From: Bdellovibrionales bacterium RIFOXYC1_FULL_37_79
GTDB lineage: Bacteria > Bdellovibrionota > Bacteriovoracia > Bacteriovoracales > Bacteriovoracaceae
Direction of reading: 5' to 3'
Length of the DNA: 51,760 nucleotides
Assembly: GCA_001770015.1 (NCBI GenBank)
Contig: MEQB01000019.1
Location: forward strand, 1 to 51,760
The translations under genes and the position numbers were made by a program. Under the pieces are notes generated by a model. It was not told the DNA's origin, did no database searches, and saw only the letters and a program-made list of their open reading frames with translations. Numbering within the stretch: position 1 is the first letter of the stretch; each line of letters starts with the position of its first letter. Shown piece by piece: positions 38,276 to 47,616 of the stretch.

Positions 38276-39133
38276 ATGATCCCGCTAAAAAAAATTTATA
38301 TTATCCCCACAATTCTATTGGTATTTTTTTCCACTATAGTTAACGCATCGGTTTTTCCTTCCAACCAACTCGAACTGATTAACCAGCCTAAAAGCAATAT
38401 CACCCAAGAGCTGTTTGACGAGATCATTGATCAATTCGAAAACACCTACAAACCAATCATTAAAATGAAGGGCGGTATATTAAAAATTCAGCGGATGTGG
38501 AGTGCCAATGAGATTAACGCCTTTGCCGGGAGATTCTATCCACTTTTTTCAATCACCATCATGGGTGGACTCGCCAGACATCAATTCATGACAAAGGACG
38601 CTCTCACCCTTTCCCTTTGCCATGAAATGGGACATCTGCTGGGTAGCGCCCCCACCAAAAAGAAAATTCCTAATCGCTGGGCCTCCGTCGAGGGACAAGC
38701 TGATTATTTTACCACCTTAAAATGTGCTCGCAGAATATGGGAAAAAGACGACAATATCCAAATTATCAAGGAAATGGAAATTTCCCCCTACATTGAAAGT
38801 GCCTGTCAAAATTCGTTTAAAGTCTTGAATCAAATTGCTCTTTGTATAAGAAGTACCATCGCCTCCTTTCATTTATCAAAAATCATGGAAGGTATTTTTA
38901 ACGATGGCCCCATTAATTTTGATACCCCCGACCAGACCATTGTAGCGGAGACACTACCTAATCATCCCAGCTCTCAATGCCGCTTGGACACCTTTTTACA
39001 GGGCGCTCTTTGTGAAATCGATTATCATGACGAACTAAGCAAAAATAATCCTAAAAAAGGAGCCTGCAACCTTTCAACCAATCATACGTGGGGAATCAGA
39101 CCCTTGTGCTGGTATAATCCCGACCAATATTAA
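38276..39133 (+). CDS. secreted HExxH metallopeptidase-like protein
   Basis: A 285-residue exported protein: signal peptide MIPLKKIYIIPTILLVFFSTIVNA, then a peptidase-like domain with LCHEMGHLLGS (HExxH zinc site) and, 20 residues on, ASVEGQADYFTT, where Glu is the probable third ligand (gluzincin arrangement). Several Cys in the C-terminal third may form disulfides. The family is not named with confidence. ATG 38276 is preferred over a TTG 9 bases upstream. It converges on the zinc-ribbon gene with 1 base between stops. Confidence 0.65.
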   Translation: MIPLKKIYIIPTILLVFFSTIVNASVFPSNQLELINQPKSNITQELFDEIIDQFENTYKPIIKMKGGILKIQRMWSANEINAFAGRFYPLFSITIMGGLARHQFMTKDALTLSLCHEMGHLLGSAPTKKKIPNRWASVEGQADYFTTLKCARRIWEKDDNIQIIKEMEISPYIESACQNSFKVLNQIALCIRSTIASFHLSKIMEGIFNDGPINFDTPDQTIVAETLPNHPSSQCRLDTFLQGALCEIDYHDELSKNNPKKGACNLSTNHTWGIRPLCWYNPDQY

Positions 39134-39134
39134 A

Positions 39135-39650
39135 CTAAACACCCATCATTTTTTTAAACCAAGAACTTAACAGATATTGAATCGGTCTCATCTTTCTTTT
39201 TTCATTTTCCCGACTCATATTAGCGTGACTCTCCTTTGCAGTCTCAGCATAGGCCAACCATTCTGTCCTATGCTTATCTGCTTCCTTAATCCAATGTTCC
39301 CTGTAAATTTGAACTTTTTCCAACTCTTTTTCATCGAGCCAGACCCCATGGCCATTCACACAAGTATCCACAATAACACCTGATTGATAATCATAATTAT
39401 TGGCCCGCATGGCCTTTAAGCAGATCGGACAATTTTCGACTGAACGCTGTTCATCCTGGGGAACTCCGGCAAAATGAGTTACCAACGTCTCTTGCACTAA
39501 TTGATGGTCAAATTTCTCATCATACGAATTGATAATTTTGGTTAACTCCCCAGCATCCAACCACGTTCCTTTACACTTTTCACACTTATCAATTTCAACC
39601 CCTTCATAAACCTGCTTTTTTAAAACCATTGAGCATTTCGGACATTTCAT
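39135..39650 (-). CDS. double zf-TFIIB zinc-ribbon protein
   Basis: A 171-residue cytoplasmic protein with two zinc ribbons of the zf-TFIIB type: CPKCSMVLKKQ...CEKCKGTWLDAGEL (residues 3-35) and CPICLKAMRAN...CVNGHGVWLDEKEL (about 74-112). In the second, His stands in place of one Cys. The rest is charged helix. Function of this common family is unclear. GGAGAAATA before the ATG supports the start. Confidence 0.8.
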   Translation of the reverse strand: MKCPKCSMVLKKQVYEGVEIDKCEKCKGTWLDAGELTKIINSYDEKFDHQLVQETLVTHFAGVPQDEQRSVENCPICLKAMRANNYDYQSGVIVDTCVNGHGVWLDEKELEKVQIYREHWIKEADKHRTEWLAYAETAKESHANMSRENEKRKMRPIQYLLSSWFKKMMGV

Positions 39651-39748
39651 TATTTCTCCAATTTTAAATTGTTATATAGATAAGAAATATATTCTACCAT
39701 TATCTTTTTTTTGTCACCACTCAAACCAATCAGACAAATATATAAAAA

Positions 39749-41860
39749 TTATCGGACATTCATGCCCGTGTAGAGCTTCCCTGCATAAATAATGGGAGGA
39801 ATCGTGCCACCAGATTGAAAACTGGTGGTAAAGTCAGTTAACATGACCGTCCCCGCTTCAGTACCGTCACTTCTGAAAAAATTATAGGCATCATTTTTCT
39901 GGGCCCAGAAATAAATTTTTCCGGCCAGTAACGTGAGATGTTTGGGGGAAGAACCGGTTAAACCTGCTTCAATATCCTTAACAAGAACAGTCCCTCCATC
40001 CGTTCCGTCGCTTTTCCATAACTCAACTCCATGTACCCCGTCATCGGCGGTAAAATAAAAAATACTGTTGGTGGAATCCCAAATCATGGGTTCTTCTCCA
40101 GCAGATGAACCGCTGGCACCCGATCTTATATCTTTTATCATGACTGTTCCACCACTGGTACCATCCGTCACCCATAATTCTTCCCCGTTAATACCGTCGT
40201 TGGCATAAAAATAAACCAGCCCGGAAGGGCTTAAAACCGGACGATTGAATTCTCCCCAGTCAGATGGATCAATGTCCTTAATCAAAGTTCTCACTCCTGA
40301 TGCTATGTAGTGCGGCTCAAATCCCATGCTACTTTCCGCCAGGGTCTTAAAATACATTCTTGAATTTGATGTATCACTGACAAAATTTTTAGCATTATTT
40401 GATGTAGCTGGAGAGGTGGCCTGACTGCCACTATTGAGCGTTCCATCGGTGTAAAACATCGACATCGAAGCTACCGTGGGGCCAAAATTATTATAATAAA
40501 TATTGCTGCCATCTGAACCAATAAAGTTATACTCTGCCAGCATTTCCTGATTAGAAGACATATTGACATTTTTAACCAACTCCCTATTACCGGACACTCC
40601 CGTGGACATATGCAACTCATCGCCATTAACTCCATCGTTGGCATAAAAATAAATTTTTCCAGTATTAGCAAAATAAAAAATCTGGGAATCAAATCCAGGA
40701 TAAGAATCCCCTGACGGATTGATATTATCAACTATCTCTGTCCCTCCCAAGGTACCATCCGTAACCCATAATTCATTCCCGTTTATACCATCATCACTCC
40801 AAAAAAAGGCTTTATTTAAGGCCGTTATAGTTTTAAACCCAGTCGGATTCGAACTGGCTACCCCTGGACTGATGTCCCTTAGCAGAGTCGTGCCCGCGGT
40901 GGTCCCATTACTCACCCACAGTTCATTTCCAGTAACCGCACTTGCCGCAAACACCAAATTGGAACCGGCTAAAGCCATTTGTTTATCCGCTGATATTCTG
41001 ACCTCTTTGAGAGGAGTAATCAAATTGGATCCGTTTTCAATTTTTACGAGGTTAAAAGCCCCACTCCTGGATATGGGCAGATGCAGATCGTACTCATACG
41101 GAGAAATCTGAATTACCCTCGGGTCAAGTTCCGCCGACAAACCCCTGGGAAAGACAAACGACTGGGCCAGTGGCGCAAGACAATTGGGACCAGGGTAATA
41201 TTCAATTATAAATGGAACCCCTGTTCCATTTTGAAGTGGATCAATATCCCAAACAGGCATGACCATGTTCAAGTTATAACTGAAAGGGAACACCCATCCG
41301 CTCCCGCTGGATATTGACAAGCAATCACTGGATATTCCCCTCTGATAGAGAAACTCCCCGGTAAAATTTTTAACAAAGTAACGGATTTTTACTCCTGCAT
41401 CGGTATAAGGTAAATCAGAAACCGGACAAGTAATCCCATCACTTTCACACAAAAGTATTCGAAATTTTCTTGGCAAGGATGAGTTTTGAATGGTTAGTTC
41501 AACAATTTTCTGTCCTCCGGTCAATTGTATAACATCTGTTTGACCAACATACATTTGAGTACTATTTTGAAAAAGATAATTATCATCGCTGGCAAGACCA
41601 TAAAATTTATAATTACCGTTTTTGACCCAAACACCGTCGAGGGAAAGATCTCCTGGTTTATAGTGAATACTTCCACCATCTCCCGGTGATGATAAATTGA
41701 TCCCATAGACATTAAGTCCGCCAACAAGTTCCATAAGAGAGGTTGCACCAGATTTTTGGTCATTGTGGGATACAAAAAAGATTCTGGTGTATCCTTCCTT
41801 GGCAAGTTTATCAGCACAACCAAGTAACATTAAAAGTAATAACCAACTAACAATATTCAT
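39749..41860 (-). CDS. ELWxxDGT-repeat lipoprotein
   Basis: A 703-residue lipoprotein: signal peptide with lipobox LMLLGC (Cys15). Residues ~15-300 are a beta-rich N-terminal region with several Cys. From about 300 onward at least six degenerate repeats occur, e.g. GNELWVSNGTTAGT, GNELWVTDGTLGGT, GEELWVTDGTSGGT and GVELWKSDGTDGGT, the ELWxxDGT repeat that forms beta-propeller-like blades. Surface-exposed outer-membrane location and a binding role are likely (inference). Confidence 0.82.
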   Translation of the reverse strand: MNIVSWLLLLMLLGCADKLAKEGYTRIFFVSHNDQKSGATSLMELVGGLNVYGINLSSPGDGGSIHYKPGDLSLDGVWVKNGNYKFYGLASDDNYLFQNSTQMYVGQTDVIQLTGGQKIVELTIQNSSLPRKFRILLCESDGITCPVSDLPYTDAGVKIRYFVKNFTGEFLYQRGISSDCLSISSGSGWVFPFSYNLNMVMPVWDIDPLQNGTGVPFIIEYYPGPNCLAPLAQSFVFPRGLSAELDPRVIQISPYEYDLHLPISRSGAFNLVKIENGSNLITPLKEVRISADKQMALAGSNLVFAASAVTGNELWVSNGTTAGTTLLRDISPGVASSNPTGFKTITALNKAFFWSDDGINGNELWVTDGTLGGTEIVDNINPSGDSYPGFDSQIFYFANTGKIYFYANDGVNGDELHMSTGVSGNRELVKNVNMSSNQEMLAEYNFIGSDGSNIYYNNFGPTVASMSMFYTDGTLNSGSQATSPATSNNAKNFVSDTSNSRMYFKTLAESSMGFEPHYIASGVRTLIKDIDPSDWGEFNRPVLSPSGLVYFYANDGINGEELWVTDGTSGGTVMIKDIRSGASGSSAGEEPMIWDSTNSIFYFTADDGVHGVELWKSDGTDGGTVLVKDIEAGLTGSSPKHLTLLAGKIYFWAQKNDAYNFFRSDGTEAGTVMLTDFTTSFQSGGTIPPIIYAGKLYTGMNVR

Positions 41861-42008
41861 AGCCTTAAATTATATGTTGAGTAAATCCCCAAGTCTAATA
41901 TTTTGATCAAGCAATTGTTCCGTTTGGAACAAACCAATTCAGTCAGTTTTACTTTTTGATTTTTCAATATTTGAGTTATAATCAAAATAGAGCAATTTGA
42001 GGAAAACG

Positions 42009-42434
42009 ATGAATAACCACAATTTACCTCTAAGTGTAAAATTAAAAATTTATATAAAATCCAAACTGGCTTATGTATGGAGTAAATATCATGTAGCTCC
42101 ACGCTATTATATTGTCATCCCTATTGAAGTGACCATTAACAAAAAAAATGAAAAATTTCATGCCAGCATCATCAATATATCCCGAACTGGCGTGTTTATT
42201 GAAACCAATCAAAAATTACCCAAAGGAACCGTCATCACACTCCATTTTACTTTTCAACAAGAAGAGTATTGCCTGCCGGTTAAGCAAATAAGTGATCATA
42301 CCATTATCAATTCAAATGGAATTGGTGCAAAGTTTATTTCCGATAAATTTCATGGCGATCCTACGGAAGCAGTCAATCAATTGATTGAAACCATCAGTAA
42401 CATGGTTCCACCTGTCCCTGTACAAGGTTCATGA
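42009..42434 (+). CDS. PilZ domain protein (tandem copy 1)
   Basis: A 141-residue protein: a basic N-terminal helix, then a PilZ fold with ASIINISRTGVFIE (N-x-S-x-x-G motif) and GIGAKFIS near the end. The RxxxR arginine pair that clamps c-di-GMP is not intact: RYYIVIP keeps only the first Arg. GAGG seven bases before ATG 42009 sets the start. Copy 2 follows 19 bases downstream. Confidence 0.78.
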   Translation: MNNHNLPLSVKLKIYIKSKLAYVWSKYHVAPRYYIVIPIEVTINKKNEKFHASIINISRTGVFIETNQKLPKGTVITLHFTFQQEEYCLPVKQISDHTIINSNGIGAKFISDKFHGDPTEAVNQLIETISNMVPPVPVQGS

Positions 42435-42453
42435 TTTAACATAAGATATTAGG

Positions 42454-42867
42454 ATGGAAAAGCACTCAATTGGTTCATGGCTTAAAGCTTTATTTTATGA
42501 CCATCTGATGAAAATTTGGGATTCCCATTACCGGCAGACCAGATATTTCCTGATCATTCCCTGCGAAATAACGGAAATCAAATATGATAAAATTTTCGCC
42601 GGAAGAATTGTTAATTTATCAAAATCCGGACTTTTTATTGAAACCGAAAAAAAACTTTCCCTTGGATCATCCATCTATGTTTGCTTTCAATACAAAGATG
42701 ACAATTATCGTTTAGCTGCACGAGTGGTAAGTGATCATTTCGTCGTTCAATCCGAAGGGATTGGAGCAAAATTCATCTACAACCGATTTTACTCCAACCA
42801 AAGATCAATTGTCGCCAACCTGATTAGAACCATTGAGAAAGAACATCCTGCTGTTCCAAAGTCGTAA
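42454..42867 (+). CDS. PilZ domain protein (tandem copy 2)
   Basis: A 137-residue paralogue of the preceding gene: same length and plan, RYFLIIPCEI, GRIVNLSKSGLFIE, SEGIGAKFIY and a closing helix. The second Arg of RxxxR is again absent. The pair looks like a local duplication in one operon. They may form a heterodimer or bind a protein partner instead of c-di-GMP (inference). Confidence 0.78.
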   Translation: MEKHSIGSWLKALFYDHLMKIWDSHYRQTRYFLIIPCEITEIKYDKIFAGRIVNLSKSGLFIETEKKLSLGSSIYVCFQYKDDNYRLAARVVSDHFVVQSEGIGAKFIYNRFYSNQRSIVANLIRTIEKEHPAVPKS

Positions 42868-42880
42868 GCAAGTCCAGCTT

Positions 42881-44017
42881 TTATCTTACTAGAAAATTAA
42901 TTGCCGAATTGACTAAATGGTTTTCCTTGGAAGGATCTCCACTTTCAAAATTAATAAAAACATCTGGCCTAATACCATTTTGTTCCCACTGCTGGCCTTG
43001 TGGACCATGAATTTTTCCGATTGTATATTTAATCGCATATCCATTATCGAGATTTAAAACACTCTCCACAGAGTTTTTTCCTTGCGTAGGATTGCCAATC
43101 ACCGTGGCTTGCTTCAGTGCTTTAAGAGCATTTGAAAAAACTTCAGCAAATGATCCCGTATCTCCATCCACCAAAACCGCCCATTTACAATTTACGTCAA
43201 TCCCGTCTTGCGTAGCCTTGAAGATTTCATATTTACCATTATTTTTTTCCACCTGAAACAGTAAATCTCCTTTATGGGCAAACAGCTCCAAGGTTTTAAC
43301 GCCTTCTTGAAGTGCACCTCCAGAATTGGCCCTTAAATCAACCATGCAGCTACTTGGCTCGCTCTTTTTCATTTTCATAAGAGCTTCTTTAGTTTCGTCA
43401 TAAGTTTTGTTATTGAAAGATTTTATTCTTAGCATCCCAAGCTGGGGACGAGGAAACGAAAGATCAACATTTTTATAAATAATTTTTTTTCTCAAAACAT
43501 TTTTTACCATCAAATCCCCGTTTCTTACGATAGACAATTTCACTTTGCTACCTTCTTTTCCCCGGATTTTAAGAATAACATCACTGATATGCTTGGCACT
43601 GGTAACTAAATAATCATCAATCTTGATAATTTCGTCTCCTGCTTGAATACCTGCATCCCGGGCCCCACCCTCTAATACCTCGGTAACCAGCGGATAACGA
43701 TCTCCTTTATCCTTATCAAATTTCAAGACAGCACCTATCCCGGCAAATTCCCCGGATAATTCGGCATCCAAAAAGTTTTTTTTCTCCGGTATTAACAGAG
43801 TGTTAACTTTAAATTTAGCGGCACCCTGATTTTTTTCATCTAATTTTTGCAAAACCCCCCTGACAGCCCCCTCATAGATTTCACTATCAGTGAGCTGATA
43901 CAGGGAGGTTTGCTTGATAGTCTTAATTACTTTTTCAAATTCTTTTTTACTAAAATCCTCCTGTGCTCTAATATATGTTACAAAAAATAAAAAAATCATA
44001 ATCAGTAATTGCTTCAT
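42881..44017 (-). CDS. S41 carboxy-terminal processing protease with PDZ domain
   Basis: A 378-residue exported serine protease: signal peptide MKQLLIMIFLFFVTYIRAQ, PDZ at about 90-170 (GIGAVLKF, GGARDAGIQAGDEIIKIDD), and the S41 catalytic domain with Ser289 in DGDTGSFAEVFS and Lys314 in TQGKNSVESV. The 25-residue Ser-Lys spacing equals that of Prc/CtpA. AAGGAG before ATG 44017 rules out a longer form that would run into the upstream gene. It follows an ECF sigma and a likely anti-sigma gene in one operon, so it may process the anti-sigma or a sensed envelope protein (inference). Confidence 0.88.
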   Translation of the reverse strand: MKQLLIMIFLFFVTYIRAQEDFSKKEFEKVIKTIKQTSLYQLTDSEIYEGAVRGVLQKLDEKNQGAAKFKVNTLLIPEKKNFLDAELSGEFAGIGAVLKFDKDKGDRYPLVTEVLEGGARDAGIQAGDEIIKIDDYLVTSAKHISDVILKIRGKEGSKVKLSIVRNGDLMVKNVLRKKIIYKNVDLSFPRPQLGMLRIKSFNNKTYDETKEALMKMKKSEPSSCMVDLRANSGGALQEGVKTLELFAHKGDLLFQVEKNNGKYEIFKATQDGIDVNCKWAVLVDGDTGSFAEVFSNALKALKQATVIGNPTQGKNSVESVLNLDNGYAIKYTIGKIHGPQGQQWEQNGIRPDVFINFESGDPSKENHLVNSAINFLVR

Positions 44018-44030
44018 AAAAAACTCCTTT

Positions 44031-44408
44031 TTAAAGTAAAGCCGATTTATTATTTTCCTCCCACACGAGAGGCCTTGATATTTCTTTTTCCATATATATA
44101 CCTGATTCCAACCCATCGCTTGAACCAAGCAATATAAATCTTGCTTCCACCAACAACCCTATCAAAAATGAGATGATCAACAGACAACCGGTAGGTGCCA
44201 CTTTCCATAATAGGTTTTTTTGCTTCGAGGGCACATAGCATTCAGTGGGAGCCAACTTGACTTGCTTTTGAATTTGCCTGATGCTTTCAATTCTTTGCAC
44301 CAAGTTTTGATTATCCTTTAACATCAAATTAATTTTTTCCAATAAGTCAGGAGAGGTATCCCCCATCAAATAACCTAAAATTTGTTCATCAGTGATTTTA
44401 TCTGTCAT
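44031..44408 (-). CDS. probable anti-sigma factor
   Basis: A 125-residue protein with a cytoplasmic N-terminal helical domain (about 1-65; DEQILGYLMGDTSPDLLEKI), one membrane helix (about 71-88) and a short periplasmic tail. No zinc-binding HxxxCxxC is present. It starts 2 bases after the ECF sigma gene, the usual arrangement of a sigma/anti-sigma pair; ACGGAG within the sigma gene's last codons is its ribosome binding site. Confidence 0.65.
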   Translation of the reverse strand: MTDKITDEQILGYLMGDTSPDLLEKINLMLKDNQNLVQRIESIRQIQKQVKLAPTECYVPSKQKNLLWKVAPTGCLLIISFLIGLLVEARFILLGSSDGLESGIYMEKEISRPLVWEENNKSALL

Positions 44409-44410
44409 AT

Positions 44411-44869
44411 TTACTCCGTAAATCTTTTTTTTAAAGTACCAAGCGCCTTGTTTAGCCTACTTTTCACGGTACCTTCAGGTATTTTTAAAACTTCTGAAAT
44501 TTCCAAAATGCTCAATTCTGCCTTTATTCGAAGCAGCAGTACTTCTTTTTGCCTAGCAGGTAAAACCGTCAACATCTCCCATACACCTGCATCATCTCTT
44601 ATAACTTCAAAGGGAAAAATGGCATCCCAATAATCTTTTAAATTAATCATCATTTTTAAAAACCGATTATTGGCCCGAATTTTATTTAACGAACGATTAC
44701 GAACCGCTTTAAACAGATAGGCTTTTTCCACTTGCTTTTTATTTTCAAAGCATTCCAAAAAAACTTCTGAAACAACATCCTGGGCATCTTCAAAGTTTCT
44801 TATAATGGATGCTGAAAAGGTGACTAAAGCCTTTTCGTATTGTTTAAATGTCAAATCAGCATTTTCCAT
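44411..44869 (-). CDS. ECF-type RNA polymerase sigma factor
   Basis: A 152-residue group 4 sigma factor. Region 2 (about 10-75) has IIRNFEDAQDVVSEVFLECFEN and KAYLFKAVRNRSLNKIR. Region 4 (about 95-150) has LPARQKEVLLLRIKAELSILEISEVLKIPEGTVKSRLNKALGTLKK, with the helix-turn-helix for the -35 box. First gene of a three-gene operon with the anti-sigma and S41 protease; probably an envelope-stress or cell-surface switch. Confidence 0.88.
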   Translation of the reverse strand: MENADLTFKQYEKALVTFSASIIRNFEDAQDVVSEVFLECFENKKQVEKAYLFKAVRNRSLNKIRANNRFLKMMINLKDYWDAIFPFEVIRDDAGVWEMLTVLPARQKEVLLLRIKAELSILEISEVLKIPEGTVKSRLNKALGTLKKRFTE

Positions 44870-45017
44870 TTATTATTTCCATGAAACTTATTTTTTAATG
44901 TTTCTTATACCTATAACACCGGAAAGATTAATTAGGTTCATTTTTTTTATTTTTATTTTTAGTGAGTTCAACTTTTTGCGGTCAGTTAAAAGGCAGATGG
45001 TTTTGCTATGAACTTAC

Positions 45018-45686
45018 CTAAGCTGCTTTCAAAAGAATCTTTTTGCCTTTGTAGAAGCAGTAGTTCTTACCAATGAAACTGATTTTATCTTGATCTAAAA
45101 TAATTCCACATCCATCCGGGCACGCATATAAGGGGCGATTTATTTTATTTGAATATTTTTTTAATTCATCTTCATAACGAATCGAGTTTTTGTAATGCGG
45201 AAAAAATTCAAAATCAACCAAATTCATGGAACTTAGGTTGGTTACCTTTTCCTCATTTAAATCACAATCAAAAGAAGGAAATGAAGCGGTCTTCACGTTG
45301 GGAGTCATGATAATGGCCCCAGCACTTAATCCACTAAGTATCCCCCCCTCTAAGGCATATTTTTTAAGTTTAGGAATAAGCCCTGCCTCTTTTAAGGTTT
45401 TTAAAAAATAGAAGGTATTTCCTCCACCTAAATAAATAATATCACTTTTTAAAACTTCCCTAAGCAGGATATCCGTAAAAGGAATATCCGCTGGAAAATT
45501 AATCATCCGAGAAATATGAAATTTTTTAAAATGTCTAGCAAAATAAGAAAATTCAATATCTGCATCATAAGAACAGGCCGGTATGTATGTAACCACCGGA
45601 TTATTTGATTTCACCAACTTAATCAGGGCATGATTCAACGAGATGTTTTCATCCTCATCACCACCACCATAAAAAACAAGTCTCAT
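45018..45686 (-). CDS. peptidase S51 (dipeptidase E-like)
   Basis: A 222-residue cytoplasmic serine peptidase-like protein: GGGDEDENIS at the N terminus, IIYLGGGNTFYFLKTL, and the nucleophile elbow LSGLSAGAIIM with Ser121. S51 enzymes hydrolyse Asp-X dipeptides or cyanophycin fragments. Its ATG overlaps the stop of the SelO-like gene (ATGA) with AGAAGG just before, so the two are translationally coupled. Confidence 0.82.
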   Translation of the reverse strand: MRLVFYGGGDEDENISLNHALIKLVKSNNPVVTYIPACSYDADIEFSYFARHFKKFHISRMINFPADIPFTDILLREVLKSDIIYLGGGNTFYFLKTLKEAGLIPKLKKYALEGGILSGLSAGAIIMTPNVKTASFPSFDCDLNEEKVTNLSSMNLVDFEFFPHYKNSIRYEDELKKYSNKINRPLYACPDGCGIILDQDKISFIGKNYCFYKGKKILLKAA

Positions 45687-47515
45687 ATACCTTCTCTGTA
45701 TGATCTTACAATTTCCAAAAGGTTTTTTACTTCTTTGGTATTTTTAATTTTATGCCTTTCCAGCTTCCTGATTTTGGATGGATCATGATTTTGAAAATAT
45801 AAAAAATCATGCATTATTTTATATATCTCATCAGGTCCATGCTTTATCGACAGTATCTTATCAACAATAATAGTTACCGCATCTCCCGTAATACGGTCAT
45901 ATTTATTAATGACGGAGGAACGCATGGTTAATTCACACAGGATATGCTTGACATTTTTTTTCAGATTAATTGCCACCAGCTTAACCATGTGCATGTATTT
46001 ATCTTGAAATAAACTGATCATTTGTTTTCGATATTGATTTAAAAGCAGATCCTTCCTGGTTGCATAGCTGGATTTTATTATTTCGACAAACTCTTCGTTG
46101 GTCAAAAAGCTCTCCCGAAACTGCATAATCTGTGGATACTCTCTCAAAATATCCCTCATACAAAAAATTGCTGACCAGTTGATGCCATCTGCAACTTTTT
46201 TTATCCCCTTGATTGATTTTATTCTTTCAAAATAGGAAAAACTAGATCGAAAATCCCTTACCATTTTTCTGTGTTTATGAAGCAGATAGGCAACCTGTGA
46301 ATTATTAAACCCTATTTTAAAAAGCAGATTCTTGTCTTTTTGAAATTCAAATATTTTATCAAACTCCTTCAAAAGGCCCTGATGCTCAAAACTTTTGATA
46401 GGGCGCTTGGCCTTATTTTTTAAAAAATCCGTCATTTGGACAAATGTCTGAACCAGATACTTCGCCTTGATTTTTTGTTCGGAGATGGAAGTCGAATACC
46501 GTTCCACATCATCGTATCTATACTCATGGTGAAAAAGACCAAATTGTCTGACTGATCCATAATCGATGATTGAACCATCCATTAATATATTATCCCCGTC
46601 CCAATCTAGCCAACAAAAAATATACTCATCTTCAAACTGAGCCACCATGGTGGCAAATACATTTGCCATCTTGGCTAAAAAATAATCATATCCAGCTATC
46701 TCATCCTTAGGGTAATCCGACCAAAAACCATTTTCTTTTTGTCTTTTTACATAATAATCATACATTTTTTTTAAATACTCATAATTATTTTGCTTAAGCG
46801 GGGCAAAAAAATGAGAAGGTCTTATCAGATTAGGATGGGCCCGGACGTTTATTGCCAGGCCATTATTATGCTCAATGATGGCCAATACTCTTTCTGTTCT
46901 GATACCGTTTAAATACATCACCTCACTAAATAATGATGAAGACACCCCTTCATCTTTTTCTGAGCATCCACACCCATAAGAAATTGAAGGATCACCCGTC
47001 TTAAAAAATTTCTTTTGCTTGGCACTGGCGGGAGAAAGTCTAGTGGCACCTGTTCCGCAACTTGAAATATCCCAGGTAATTCCATGATGCGTAACCTGGC
47101 CGTTCCAAACACTCCTTCCATCTCCGGAGGTTTTCCCCTGTTTGCTCGGATGCTGAAGCTGTAAATACCTGGTTGCCATATAGGTATTTTCCTTTATGGT
47201 ACCCGGCGGATGTTTGATATTATGAATATTATCGTACTCGTTAATAATCACAATATTAAACGTTTCCAAAATCTTTTTTTCCAATCCAGCATTCATTTTT
47301 TCCGGATGATCCTCTTCTAGTAATCCCAGCTGTTTCGCCAAGGCAAAATTGAAATAATAAACCTTGCCGGATTTCTTTTGCCTCACTTTATATTCAACAT
47401 AAGCTTCAGGCACATGGTTTTTTAACGGATGACTCCCGTTTAGTTGTTCAAATTGATCATACGGGTGGCAAATTTTTTTAGGAACAATCTTATTATGATG
47501 TAATGATGTTTTCAT
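45683..47515 (-). CDS. divergent SelO/YdiU-like pseudokinase
   Basis: A 610-residue protein, about 100 longer than usual SelO. SelO proteins are pseudokinase-fold enzymes that AMPylate Ser/Thr/Tyr of other proteins. Recognised stretches: GDGRSVWNGQV, SLFSEVMYLNGIRTERVLAII, INVRAHPNLIRPSHF (two Arg seven apart, as in SelO) and GDNILMDGSIIDYG (Asn and Asp nine apart, metal/ATP site). By alignment the ATP-binding Lys of the KGAG loop is replaced (WDISSCGTGAT), and the GDGRA loop after it by a Cys-containing insert. The C-terminal ~250 residues are helical and unassigned. A TTG start at 47554 is the alternative; neither start has a clear ribosome binding site. Coupled to an S51 peptidase. Confidence 0.72.
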   Translation of the reverse strand: MKTSLHHNKIVPKKICHPYDQFEQLNGSHPLKNHVPEAYVEYKVRQKKSGKVYYFNFALAKQLGLLEEDHPEKMNAGLEKKILETFNIVIINEYDNIHNIKHPPGTIKENTYMATRYLQLQHPSKQGKTSGDGRSVWNGQVTHHGITWDISSCGTGATRLSPASAKQKKFFKTGDPSISYGCGCSEKDEGVSSSLFSEVMYLNGIRTERVLAIIEHNNGLAINVRAHPNLIRPSHFFAPLKQNNYEYLKKMYDYYVKRQKENGFWSDYPKDEIAGYDYFLAKMANVFATMVAQFEDEYIFCWLDWDGDNILMDGSIIDYGSVRQFGLFHHEYRYDDVERYSTSISEQKIKAKYLVQTFVQMTDFLKNKAKRPIKSFEHQGLLKEFDKIFEFQKDKNLLFKIGFNNSQVAYLLHKHRKMVRDFRSSFSYFERIKSIKGIKKVADGINWSAIFCMRDILREYPQIMQFRESFLTNEEFVEIIKSSYATRKDLLLNQYRKQMISLFQDKYMHMVKLVAINLKKNVKHILCELTMRSSVINKYDRITGDAVTIIVDKILSIKHGPDEIYKIMHDFLYFQNHDPSKIRKLERHKIKNTKEVKNLLEIVRSYREGI

Positions 47516-47616
47516 GCTTAGGAAATCGGATCTTGACAAAAAATATTTAGACAATTGAGCTTTAAATGTAGGGAGTTATAAATTTTTCCCCTTTCTAAAC
47601 AGGAATTAGGCATTCA

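Noticed and set aside
40838-40862. T-arm-like GTTCGAATCC on the minus strand, suggesting a tRNA
   Set aside because: It lies in frame within the ELWxxDGT lipoprotein gene and no acceptor, D or anticodon arms surround it.
44018-44128. Longer N terminus for the S41 protease
   Set aside because: It overlaps the anti-sigma gene and buries a strong AAGGAG-ATG start with signal peptide at 44017.
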